Below are positions 1 through 7,203 of a DNA stretch of 15,787 nt, piece after piece. Source of the DNA: Betaproteobacteria bacterium UBA6910 (GTDB lineage: Bacteria; Pseudomonadota; Gammaproteobacteria; Burkholderiales; UBA6910); NCBI GenBank assembly GCA_002451065.1, contig DKBC01000363.1, positions 1 to 15,787 on the forward strand, in the 5' to 3' direction. Below the pieces are notes generated by a model, which saw nothing but the letters and a program-made list of their open reading frames with translations, was not told the DNA's origin and ran no database searches. Made by a program: the position numbers and the translations under genes. How positions within the stretch are numbered: the stretch's first letter is position 1; each line of letters starts with the position of its first letter.

Positions 1-211
1 CATGCTGAGGGTGGGCGAGGCGACCGGCGGCCTGGATACGGCCCTGCTCAATGTGAGTTATTTTTACGAACGTGACGTCAAGGATTCGATCAAGCGCGTC
101 CAGACCATGATCGAGCCCATGCTCACCCTGATAATGGGCGGGATCCTGGGCTGGATCATGTTCTCGGTGCTGATGCCGATCTACGATCTGATCACCAAGC
201 TCAAGATCTAG
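1..211 (+). CDS. Type II secretion/type IV pilus inner-membrane platform protein, GspF/PilC family (3' end only)
   Basis: Only the last ~70 codons are present; the gene starts left of the window. The visible part matches the end of the second T2SSF domain: a GE-x-x-GG-L motif (residues GEATGGL near the start), a cytoplasmic helix with a YxERDV pattern, then an EP-containing entry into a long hydrophobic segment (IEPMLTLIMGGILGWIMFSV) and the terminal MPIYDLITKLK tail, which is characteristic of GspF/PilC/MshG proteins. In the family this polytopic protein sits in the inner membrane, binds the assembly ATPase and drives pseudopilin insertion into the fibre. The stop is 13 nt before the next gene, consistent with one operon. 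The sequence does not show whether this system is a pilus, a MSHA-like system or a secretion system. Confidence 0.9.
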   Translation, partial: MLRVGEATGGLDTALLNVSYFYERDVKDSIKRVQTMIEPMLTLIMGGILGWIMFSVLMPIYDLITKLKI

Positions 212-224
212 GACTCCGACTTCC

Positions 225-1772
225 ATGGCCAAGGCCTACCTCATCTTCCTGACCGCGGAGCGGGTGTCCGGTCACCTGTGGCAGGACAATCGCATCGTCG
301 AGGAGTCCGTCTTTTCCGAGGGCGAGGCCGGCGCCCGGGAGCTTTCCCGGGCCGTCACGGTCCACGTTGGCCGACCGATCGCCATGCTCACCGACGTGGT
401 GGAGGAGGATTACCGGTTCGAGCACGTTCCTCACCTCATCGGGCCCGAGCGCGGCTTGCTGTTCGGGCGCAAGCTGGAGCAGTACTACCGCGGCACGCCC
501 TACCGCCATGCCGCCGTTCAAGGCCGGGAAGCGGATGGCCGCCGCGATGACCGGGTCCTGTTCTCCGCCCTCACCAATCCGGGCCTGCTGACTCCGTGGC
601 TCGAGCGAATCGAGAGGTTGGCGGTTCCGCTGCGCGGAATCTATTCGGTGCCTCTCGTCAGCCAGGCCCTGCTCGCCGGCATCACCGCGTCCCACGTACT
701 GCTGTTGACCTGGGAAAAGCACGGGGGGCTGCGGCAGACCTATTTCGTGGACTCCCACCTGCGCTTCACCCGGCTTTCGGGCGGCGTGGGGCAGGAGGGC
801 CTGGTGGAAAAGGTGGTGAGCGAATCGGGCCTCACCACCAAGTACCTCGCCAGCCTGAGCATGCTGCCGAAGGATCATCCCCTTGACATCTGCATTGTCT
901 GCGGCGGACAGGACCGGCGCGAACTGGGTGCGAAGTTGCGGCCGGGTCCCGACGTCCGTTTCCACTTCCTGGAGACCCACGAGGTCGCTCGACGCCTGGG
1001 CTACAAGGGAACCCTCGACGGCTCCGACGCGACACCGCTGCTGCTGCATGCCCTCGCGAGGAAGCCGCCGGAAAACCAGTACGCCAACGCCCGGCATCGT
1101 CATTTTTTCCGCCTCTGGAAGCTGCGACGGACATTGCAGGGTCTGGCGGCCGCGGTTCTGGTTGCCACCGTCGGATGGAGCCTGGCAAACACCTGGCTCA
1201 CCCGGGAGTCCAAGTCCGAGACCGCCCAGCTGGCAATGGAAGCCTCGACCCTCGACCGAACTTACGGACGGCTCACGGCGGACTTTCCCAAGCTCGGCAT
1301 CTCGACCCAGGACATGAAGACGGCAGTGACCGCCGTGTCCCGGGTGGAACGCTACGCCCCGCCCGCGGAAGGCATCCTGGCCGGCGTCAGCGCGGCCCTG
1401 GAGCAGTTTCCCGCGATTCAGGTGAGCAGCCTCTCCTGGGAGGTTGCTTTCAATCCGGAGGCCGTTGGCGTGGCGCCGGGGGCTCCGGTGGTTGCTCCCC
1501 CACTGACGGCGCCGCCGCCATCGGCCCTGCCTGCCCAAGTGGTCCTGCTCAGCGGCGAGATCTGGCCCTTCGACAACGACTTCCGCAAGGCGCTCGACAT
1601 CATCGAGCGCTTTCGCGCCGCTCTCGCCAATGCCGGGTTCGAGGCCACGGTGCTTTCCCTGCCCCTGGACCTCAGGCCGGAAGCGACGCTGTCGGGTAGC
1701 GCCGATGCCCTGCAGGCAGGCCCGCCCCGGGCTCCGTTCGAAATGAAGCTGATAATCAGGCAGAAGACATGA
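225..1772 (+). CDS. Bitopic PilM/PilN- or MshI/GspL-like assembly protein (515 aa)
   Basis: A 515-residue protein with a cytoplasmic N-terminal part (about 1-295), one membrane helix (about 304-322, after a basic HRHFFRLWKLRR stretch), and a C-terminal periplasmic part (about 325-515) with a Pro/Ala-rich stretch (414-438) and a ferredoxin-like end. This layout fits PilM fused to PilN, or GspL/MshI: an actin-like cytoplasmic domain that contacts the ATPase, joined through the membrane to a PilN-like domain. The fold assignment is inferred from layout and neighbours, because I see no clear actin-type phosphate-binding motif. The gene lies between a GspF/PilC gene and a PilO/GspM-like gene, as expected for this subunit. 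ATG at 225 has an AGGA 11 nt upstream. The stop overlaps the next start (ATGA, 1769-1772), indicating translational coupling. Confidence 0.72.
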   Translation: MAKAYLIFLTAERVSGHLWQDNRIVEESVFSEGEAGARELSRAVTVHVGRPIAMLTDVVEEDYRFEHVPHLIGPERGLLFGRKLEQYYRGTPYRHAAVQGREADGRRDDRVLFSALTNPGLLTPWLERIERLAVPLRGIYSVPLVSQALLAGITASHVLLLTWEKHGGLRQTYFVDSHLRFTRLSGGVGQEGLVEKVVSESGLTTKYLASLSMLPKDHPLDICIVCGGQDRRELGAKLRPGPDVRFHFLETHEVARRLGYKGTLDGSDATPLLLHALARKPPENQYANARHRHFFRLWKLRRTLQGLAAAVLVATVGWSLANTWLTRESKSETAQLAMEASTLDRTYGRLTADFPKLGISTQDMKTAVTAVSRVERYAPPAEGILAGVSAALEQFPAIQVSSLSWEVAFNPEAVGVAPGAPVVAPPLTAPPPSALPAQVVLLSGEIWPFDNDFRKALDIIERFRAALANAGFEATVLSLPLDLRPEATLSGSADALQAGPPRAPFEMKLIIRQKT

Positions 1773-2377
1773 CCTTCGGCGCCGGAGATTTGGGGCGAAT
1801 CAAGGGCTCCGTCGCCCTGCTGATCATCGTCGCGGCAGCAGGCGCCACCGGTGTCTACTGGACGTTGCAGCAGCTGCAGGCACAGCGGGCGGCCAGCAAG
1901 TCCGCAGAAGCGAAAGTCGCCGAGGCCCGCAGCCGGGTGAGCCGCGTGCAGCTGGAGAAGCAGGAGCTCGCCATCCACTATCCCGAGTACCAGGCGCTGA
2001 TGAGCCGCGGCCTGGTTGGCCAAGACCGGCGGCTCGAGTGGATCGAGACTGTGGAAAGTTTGGGCCGGAAGCACGGACTGTTCTCTCTCAGTTACACGCT
2101 GGGCGGCCAGGCGGCTTTTCAGGACCCGGCGGCGGAGGAAGTGCGGGCCGGCTTCGAAGCCTTCGAGAACCCCCTTGATCTGGAACTGACGGTTCTGCAC
2201 GAGGAGCAATTGCTGGCGTTCCTTCAGGATTTGCGCAGCCAGATTCAAGGCCTGATGGTGCTCGAGCGCTGCCGCGTCGAGCGCGCCGGCCCCGCCCGCG
2301 AGTTGCGCTTCGGGCCTCAGCTGAAGGCCACCTGCGACATCCGCCTGATCAACCTGCGCGAGAAGAAGGGAGCGTAG
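1769..2377 (+). CDS. PilO/GspM/MshJ-like inner-membrane assembly protein (202 aa)
   Basis: The protein has a short cytoplasmic N-terminus, a membrane helix (about 13-31, SVALLIIVAAAGATGVYW), then an alanine/glutamate/lysine-rich coiled coil (about 33-70). A periplasmic alpha/beta domain follows (about 78-202). Its ELTVLHEEQLLAFLQDLR segment and beta-rich RELRFGPQLKATCDIRLINL ending recall the ferredoxin-like fold of PilO and GspM. In those systems the protein pairs with PilN/GspL to form the periplasmic alignment complex. The start overlaps the previous stop by 4 nt and the stop is 5 nt before the next ATG, so it belongs to the operon. Primary sequence conservation in this family is low; the assignment rests on topology, length and position. 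Confidence 0.72.
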   Translation: MTFGAGDLGRIKGSVALLIIVAAAGATGVYWTLQQLQAQRAASKSAEAKVAEARSRVSRVQLEKQELAIHYPEYQALMSRGLVGQDRRLEWIETVESLGRKHGLFSLSYTLGGQAAFQDPAAEEVRAGFEAFENPLDLELTVLHEEQLLAFLQDLRSQIQGLMVLERCRVERAGPARELRFGPQLKATCDIRLINLREKKGA

Positions 2378-2382
2378 CTTCC

Positions 2383-2862
2383 ATGGGAACCTGCTTCGCG
2401 CGACTCCTCCCGGCCCTGGCAATGGCGGCGATGGCGGCCACCAGCCCCGCCTCCGCCGAACCCCTGGGCCGATTGTTTTTCACGCCGGAACAGCGAGCGA
2501 CGCTGGAATCCCTGCGCCTGGCCCCCGCCGCTGCGACAACCGCGGCGACCACCGACCGGATCACCGTGAATGGCCTCGTCCAACGCAGCGGCGGCCCCAC
2601 CACGGTCTGGATCAATGGCGTTCCCCAGACCGTTCCCCCGCAGTCCATCGTTCCCGCGGGCAAGACACGCACGCCGGCAGTCCAGGTGCCGGTTCCCGGC
2701 GAGCCGGGGCGGATCAGGCTCAAGGTGGGACAGAGCATCGAGGTCAATGAACCCTCCCCGGACGAGTCAGGGCCCGGCAACGACAGCGGCACCCGGCCGC
2801 GGTCTCCCGGGCCGCCGGGGGAACCTCCCGCCCCGACGAGGCCCCGCAGCTGGCGGGACTGA
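2383..2862 (+). CDS. Small exported pilus/secretion accessory protein, MshK/PilP/GspB-like (159 aa)
   Basis: An N-terminal signal peptide (residues 1-25, cut after ASA) precedes a short conserved stretch, RLFFTPEQRATLESLR (30-45), then a beta-rich piece with ITVNGLVQRS and VWINGV (60-80), and a third strand RIRLKVGQSIEV (110-121). The last ~35 residues are rich in Pro, Gly, Ser and Arg and look disordered. The TPEQRA...VNGxVxRSxGxxTVWxNG pattern is typical of small proteins encoded beside PilO/GspM-like genes, equivalent in place to MshK or PilP/GspB. They probably link the inner-membrane complex to the secretin; that role is inferred. An AAGGGAG ribosome site lies 10 nt before the ATG. No lipobox is seen, so it is periplasmic rather than a PilP-type lipoprotein. 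Confidence 0.65.
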   Translation: MGTCFARLLPALAMAAMAATSPASAEPLGRLFFTPEQRATLESLRLAPAAATTAATTDRITVNGLVQRSGGPTTVWINGVPQTVPPQSIVPAGKTRTPAVQVPVPGEPGRIRLKVGQSIEVNEPSPDESGPGNDSGTRPRSPGPPGEPPAPTRPRSWRD

Positions 2863-2882
2863 CCACGAGGAATGCTCCAAAA

Positions 2883-4409
2883 TTGTCCCGTCGGCGCAGC
2901 CGGCGGCCCGGCGTTGGACCCGATCCTTTTCCGGACGGACAGCGCGGCGCCGCGCTGCTCGTGCTGGCGGTGTTGACGATCATGATCGCGTTCGTGCTGC
3001 TCAAGGGATTCAACGAATGGACCTCCAGGATGCAGCGCGAGCAGCGCTCTGCGGCGGCTCTCGCCCGCGCCAAGGAAGCGCTGCTTGCCCATATCTCGGT
3101 CTACGCGCTGTCCAACGCCGGAGCGTTTCCGGGCTATCTCCCGTGTCCGGAAGACACCGGCGGGGCACTCCCGGAAGGAAGTGAGATGGGCAACTGTGGA
3201 ACCACCAACGTGTCCGCCAGGGGGCGCCTGCCGTGGCGCGTGCTCGGTCTGCCCCCGCCCCGGGACGCGGCGACGGAATGTCTCTGGTACGCGGTGTCCG
3301 GCTACTACAAGCGGACCTTCATCAGCGCACCTCTCGACATCGACGGCGTTCTCCGGGACGGCGATTTCGAGATCCTGGCGGCGGACGGCACCAGCCTGCT
3401 GGCAGGCTCGAGCCCGGGAAACCGGGCGGTGGCCATCATTTTCGCCCCGGGTAACCCGTCCGGAAGCCAGTCCCATGCTCCGGCGCGGGCGGACATGATC
3501 TGCCCCGGCAATTACACGGCTTCCAACTATCTGGACCCGGACAGTTCCGCCACGCCCATCATCGATCCCAACACCGGGGCGGCCATCGACAATGCCCGGG
3601 TTGCCACCACGACTGGCGGGGTAAGCCGCCACCTGCCGGGCCCGCTCTCCGGCCGGGGCATCAATGACCAGCTGGTATTCATCACCAAGGACGAGGTGTA
3701 CGCCGCCATGCTGCCCGCCCTCAAGGAACTGACCCGGCGCGCGGCGTCCTGCTTCGCCTACTTTGCCACCGTCAACACGGGTTATCCGACCGATCGGCGC
3801 ATGCCCTGGGCGTCGAATCTCGATCTGCACAATGATCCTGGGGGCGATTACACGAGCGTCTGCTCTTACGACGACGACAACAATTACCTGGCGGGCAGAA
3901 TGCCTTACGTGGTCGGAACTTCGGGGTCCCAGGTAACGAACAGCCTGTTCGGCACCAGCTCGGCCTGCCCGCCGGTCTCGCCACCCGAGAACCGTCTCCT
4001 GAGATCCGACACCACCTGCCCGGACTGGGGCGGAGCGTTCGGCGTTTACCACCTCTGGGACCGGTGGAAAAGCCTGTTTTTCTCCGCGGTGGCGGAAGAC
4101 TTCGAACCAGCCGCAGGCGGCACCAGTCCCAACCCTTGCCCCAATTGCCTTCAGGTCAACGGCGCGGGACAGTACGCCGCCATCGTGCTTTTCGGCGGGC
4201 GGCAGCTCGCGAGCCAGCTCCGGGACACCAATACCCGGCGGGCGGACGCCGACAATTACCTGGAGGGGCGGAACCCGGGCTGGATCGAGGACCCGGACAG
4301 CCCGAAAGATTCATCGAAGCGGAATTACGAGACCCGGCCGCCCGCCGCTGATTTCAATGACATCCTTTATTGCGTCCGGCCCGACCTGACCGTGGAGCCC
4401 TGCCCGTGA
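2883..4409 (+). CDS. Large PilX/GspK-like pseudopilin with duplicated head module (508 aa)
   Basis: After a basic leader, a QRG|AALLVLAVL motif (cleavage predicted after Gly22) opens a hydrophobic helix (about 23-41), as in PilX- and GspK-type minor pseudopilins. The usual Glu at mature position 5 is absent (Val27). The rest is exported and holds 12 cysteines (C88, C105, C133, C207, C290, C327, C362, C379, C419, C422, C497, C507), an even number suited to disulfides. Landmarks LPCP (86), GRLPW (114), LWYAV (134), AIIF (184), NYLD (215) and NDQLVF (261) reappear in the same order as MPWA (307), GRMPY (338), a WKSLFFSAV segment (395-403), AIVLF (433), NYLEG (458) and NDILY (492), so the head appears duplicated. 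The start is taken as TTG 2883 with GAGGA 11 nt upstream; an ATG at 2872 is out of frame. Such large members usually sit at the fibre tip. Confidence 0.7.
   Translation: MSRRRSRRPGVGPDPFPDGQRGAALLVLAVLTIMIAFVLLKGFNEWTSRMQREQRSAAALARAKEALLAHISVYALSNAGAFPGYLPCPEDTGGALPEGSEMGNCGTTNVSARGRLPWRVLGLPPPRDAATECLWYAVSGYYKRTFISAPLDIDGVLRDGDFEILAADGTSLLAGSSPGNRAVAIIFAPGNPSGSQSHAPARADMICPGNYTASNYLDPDSSATPIIDPNTGAAIDNARVATTTGGVSRHLPGPLSGRGINDQLVFITKDEVYAAMLPALKELTRRAASCFAYFATVNTGYPTDRRMPWASNLDLHNDPGGDYTSVCSYDDDNNYLAGRMPYVVGTSGSQVTNSLFGTSSACPPVSPPENRLLRSDTTCPDWGGAFGVYHLWDRWKSLFFSAVAEDFEPAAGGTSPNPCPNCLQVNGAGQYAAIVLFGGRQLASQLRDTNTRRADADNYLEGRNPGWIEDPDSPKDSSKRNYETRPPAADFNDILYCVRPDLTVEPCP
4394..4408 (+). promoter_or_regulatory. 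Ribosome binding site and GTG start deciding the 265-aa prepilin start
   Basis: GGAG at 4394-4397 lies 8 nt before GTG 4406, which overlaps the previous gene's TGA (GTGA). This favours GTG 4406 over an upstream in-frame TTG at 4370, which has no comparable site and would give an unnecessarily long leader. Confidence 0.6.
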
Positions 4410-5203
4410 CGCGCGCCCGGACCATCCGCCGCGATTTGCCGCCATGCCGGGGATTCACGCTGGTGGAAATGGCGGTAGTGATGGCTATTGTCGCGCTCCT
4501 GCTGGGCGGACTGGTGGTCACGCTCTCTGCCCAGATCGACCTCCAGCGCACGAGTGAGACCCGGACCACGCTGGAAAACATCCGGGACGCCCTCATGGGT
4601 TTCGCGGCGGCCAACGGCCGCTTGCCCTGTCCCGCCTCGCCCACGAGCAATGGCCTCGAGGAATTTTCCATGGGCGGCAGCGCCCTCAACGGCCAATGCG
4701 CCAACTTCTATAACGGGCTGGTTCCGGCTGCCACGCTTGGCATCACGCCTGTCGACACCAATGGCTTTGTCCTCGACGGCTGGGGCAACCGGGTCCGGTA
4801 CGCCGTCGCTTACCCCACCATCAATTTCATCAGCAATCCGTTCACGCGCCAGGACGGGCTCAGGAGCGCCGGGATGCAGCAGGTGGAGACCTATGCCAGC
4901 GGCTCGGGGCTGCTCTTCGTGTGCGCGGTGGGGCCCCTCCCCGCCGGCGTGGCGGCCACCGGTTGCGTCAGCGGGCCGACCAACATCACCAAGAAAGCGC
5001 CCGCGGTGGTGTTTTCCACCGGCCGGAATGCCGCTGCTGGAGGCACCGGCGCGGACGAGGCGGCAAACCTCAATGGCGACGGCGTGTTCGTGAGCCATCC
5101 CCCGACCGCCGCCGGCGCGGGAGGTGAATTCGACGACCTGGTGACCTGGCTTTCCCTGCCGGTCTTGTTCAACCGGCTCATCACTGTCGGGCGTTTACCC
5201 TGA
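4406..5203 (+). CDS. Prepilin-type pseudopilin with class III leader (265 aa)
   Basis: A 16-residue basic leader ends in RG and is followed by FTLVEMAVVMAIVALLLGG, a textbook prepilin peptidase site (cut after Gly16) with Glu at mature position 5 and a hydrophobic N-helix. The head carries GRLPCP (71-76), C98, GLVPAATLGI (104-113), DGWGNRVRYAVA (124-135), AVVFSTGRN (200-208), NLNGDGVFVSH (221-231) and EFDDLVTWLS (241-250). It would be processed by PilD-type peptidase and assembled into a pilus or pseudopilus. The same ordered landmarks occur twice in the upstream 508-residue protein, so the two are probably paralogous. It is the last gene of the operon in this window. Its final 9 nt overlap the 3' end of the convergent histidine kinase gene. 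Confidence 0.82.
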   Translation: MTRARTIRRDLPPCRGFTLVEMAVVMAIVALLLGGLVVTLSAQIDLQRTSETRTTLENIRDALMGFAAANGRLPCPASPTSNGLEEFSMGGSALNGQCANFYNGLVPAATLGITPVDTNGFVLDGWGNRVRYAVAYPTINFISNPFTRQDGLRSAGMQQVETYASGSGLLFVCAVGPLPAGVAATGCVSGPTNITKKAPAVVFSTGRNAAAGGTGADEAANLNGDGVFVSHPPTAAGAGGEFDDLVTWLSLPVLFNRLITVGRLP

Positions 5204-6913
5204 CGCCGGCCCGGCCAGCTCGAAGCAGACAAAGCCCGGCTGGTTTTCGCTGAGGCGGAGCCGGTAGCCGTGGCGCTCCGCCAGGCGCGCACACTGGTAG
5301 AGTCCGATCCCCAAGCCGTTCTCCGAGTCCACCGTGGAGTGGAACAGCAGTCTGGCGACCGCCTCCGGCACCGGCAATCCCGTGTCGCACACCACCAGCG
5401 TCGCCACGTCGCCGGCGCGAAAATCCACGGTCACGCGCGCCTGCGGCTCCAGCAGCCGCTTCTGCCGCGCATTGTCCAGCAGGTTCTCGGCCACGCTGTC
5501 GAACACGGCCTTGCGTATTTTTGCTTCCGCGGCAATGGAATCGGTGAATTCGATGCCGCGCCCCTCGTAACGGGTCCTGAGGTTGTCCCACCAGGTCTGC
5601 GCCGCCACCAGCTCGGAGGGTGCGTCGGGCTGGGGAACATGGAGCTTGCTCAGCGCCCCCTCGAGGCGGTTGGTGAACGTCGGCAGCTGGCGCTTGAGAA
5701 GCTGGAGGTAAGCCTCGGAATCCGATTGCTCCGCCGCCGATGTGAGCCCGTAAAGGGATTGCAGCAGGTTCTTCACGTCGTGGGTGAGCCGCGCGCCGGT
5801 TTCATAGATCGCCTGCAGCCGGGTGAGCTGGCGCAGCGCCTTCTCCCGGCGCTTGGCCTCGTAAAAGCGCCACACGATCTGGGCCAGCAATCGCATGTGG
5901 AGCAGCATTGCGGGGCTCGCGGTATGGCGCGTGGAAAGGTCGAGGGCAAGGTCGCCCATCTCCAACGTCACCGGGTGCCCCCCCTCCTGGCCGGTTCGTC
6001 CATCCCCCTCGGGCGTGCGCCAGGCCACGAAACGGATCCAGGGCAGCGACGCCAGTTCCCGGGCGGCGAAGGACATGAAACCCTGGGGGTCCTTCTCCAG
6101 CTCCGCGGCGCGCGCGATGCGGCTCAGCCAGTGCTCAAAAGGCGTTCCCACATTGAGCAGGTAGGTGGAAAACATCTGCTGCAATCCTGCGAACCCGAAC
6201 CGCGGATTCCACAGCCAGCCCAGCAGCAGCAGCAACCCACCCAGGGAAAACAGCATCTGCACCACCGCCAGCAGGTAAGGCTTGCGCGCCACGGTCATGA
6301 TGGCGAACACGCCGAGGATCAGCACCATGACCACCATGAACAGGATCAGGCTGTAGAGCAGGTCCACCACCGCACCGGTGCCCGGCCCCGGCTCCTCCTC
6401 CACCGGCAGGAAGGCCATGACCAGCAGCAGCCCGGGCAACAGGAAGCGCATGATGAACAGGGTGAACTCGTCTCCCACCGCGGTGCTCACGAGTTGCGGC
6501 ACCACCCAGATCAGGAGCAGCACCAGCAGGTAGACCATCACCCCGAGGTAGAAAAGTCGCAGCCAGGGGGCGCGCGAGCCAAAAATCCTGCCGCCCACCA
6601 TGCCGAACAGAATGGCCAGCCAGAGCGCCACCAGCCACCAGCTCAGGGCGAACAGGATCACCAGCATCGCGCCCGCCACCAGCAGCGTCGCCCCTGCCCG
6701 CACCCGGAGCTCCGCCTGCCAGACGGGTTGCCAAAGGAGGAACACCCCGAGATGCGCGACGAGCAGCGGGCGAGACAGGGGATCCTGGATGCCGCCCATC
6801 ATGGCCAACTGCAGCAGGATCAGCATGCCGAGCAGGAGCCAGCGGCGGCTGGTCATGAGTCGGCCGAAAAATTCCGGAAAATGGGCCAAGCGCCTCACGC
6901 CTCCCTGAGCCAT
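5195..6913 (-). CDS. Membrane sensor histidine kinase (572 aa)
   Basis: The N-terminal ~235 residues contain about seven to eight membrane helices (for example around 24-42, 75-106, 120-140, 155-170, 183-205 and 211-232). A soluble region (about 256-345) may be GAF-like. Next come a helical linker and an H-box, ETGARLTHDVKNLLQSL, with phospho-acceptor His378 in an HDxKN context. The HATPase domain shows the N box (ENLLDNA, Asn481), the G1 box (CDTG, Asp510, Gly512) and a glycine-rich G2 box (GLGIGL, 533-538). All catalytic motifs are intact. HDxKN kinases include PrsK-type proteins; it is not a PilS-type HExRN kinase. It would autophosphorylate and pass phosphate to a response regulator, which is not encoded here. 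Its place between two prepilin loci, divergent from a sigma-54 promoter, suggests a role in pilin control (inference). ATG 6913 has GGGG about 9 nt upstream; Met20 is an alternative start without a visible site. Confidence 0.85.
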   Translation of the reverse strand: MAQGGVRRLAHFPEFFGRLMTSRRWLLLGMLILLQLAMMGGIQDPLSRPLLVAHLGVFLLWQPVWQAELRVRAGATLLVAGAMLVILFALSWWLVALWLAILFGMVGGRIFGSRAPWLRLFYLGVMVYLLVLLLIWVVPQLVSTAVGDEFTLFIMRFLLPGLLLVMAFLPVEEEPGPGTGAVVDLLYSLILFMVVMVLILGVFAIMTVARKPYLLAVVQMLFSLGGLLLLLGWLWNPRFGFAGLQQMFSTYLLNVGTPFEHWLSRIARAAELEKDPQGFMSFAARELASLPWIRFVAWRTPEGDGRTGQEGGHPVTLEMGDLALDLSTRHTASPAMLLHMRLLAQIVWRFYEAKRREKALRQLTRLQAIYETGARLTHDVKNLLQSLYGLTSAAEQSDSEAYLQLLKRQLPTFTNRLEGALSKLHVPQPDAPSELVAAQTWWDNLRTRYEGRGIEFTDSIAAEAKIRKAVFDSVAENLLDNARQKRLLEPQARVTVDFRAGDVATLVVCDTGLPVPEAVARLLFHSTVDSENGLGIGLYQCARLAERHGYRLRLSENQPGFVCFELAGPASG

Positions 6914-6978
6914 CTAAGCGAGCCCCGCTTCAGTTAAGGGACGGTCACTGTCCAGTGGAGTCTGTCAAAAAGCCGTCA

Positions 6979-7002
6979 TAACCGTCGAATTCCCGACGGT
7001 TA
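6979..7002. repeat. Perfect 9-bp inverted repeat, possible operator or activator site
   Basis: TAACCGTCG (6979-6987) and its exact reverse complement CGACGGTTA (6994-7002) flank a 6-nt spacer. It lies about 66 bp upstream of the histidine kinase ATG and about 240 bp upstream of the predicted prepilin transcription start. No T-run follows on either strand, so it is unlikely to be a terminator. A dimeric regulator binding site is the simplest reading, but the regulator is unknown. Confidence 0.45.
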
Positions 7003-7158
7003 AATGGAAGTTATTGTCCTGCCATTGTATTTCACCGTCGGCGGGAATGTGTTCAAAATCTCGCTCGCGACGCTCGGGAGGGTCCCCGTCAAGCCGCAAA
7101 CCGTCCATGGAATCAGGATGGTATGTGGGGAATTTGACCCAGTCCCGGCAAAATTTCA

Positions 7159-7171
7159 CAATTTGCTGATT
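7159..7171 (+). promoter_or_regulatory. Candidate IHF-binding site
   Basis: CAATTTGCTGATT matches the IHF consensus YAANNNNTTGATW at all but one fixed position (C for T at 7166) and sits in an AT-rich tract within otherwise GC-rich DNA. It is centred about 65 bp upstream of the predicted start, where IHF commonly bends DNA at sigma-54 promoters. Short degenerate sites arise by chance, so this is tentative. Confidence 0.35.
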
Positions 7172-7203
7172 TAAAGCATTCTTTTTCTGGCTCGCGGCAA
7201 ACG

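Noticed and set aside
2349..4052. 567-codon minus-strand open frame opposite the pseudopilin genes
   Set aside because: Arg/Gly-rich translation without domains; the plus strand has a signal peptide gene and a pseudopilin in a coherent operon.
4370..4408. TTG at 4370 as the start of the 265-residue prepilin
   Set aside because: It would overlap the previous gene by 40 nt and lengthen the leader; GTG 4406 has GGAG at good spacing and a GTGA overlap.
5195..6913. Identification of the histidine kinase as PilS
   Set aside because: The H-box is HDxKN rather than HExRN, no PAS domain is apparent, and no PilR-like gene is adjacent.
5270..6937. 555-codon plus-strand open frame opposite the histidine kinase
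   Set aside because: Low-complexity Gln/His/Arg-rich translation with no motifs; the opposite strand encodes an intact kinase.
6963..6968. TTGACA on the minus strand as the -35 of a kinase promoter
   Set aside because: The hexamer is perfect, but no acceptable -10 sequence is found 16-18 nt downstream.
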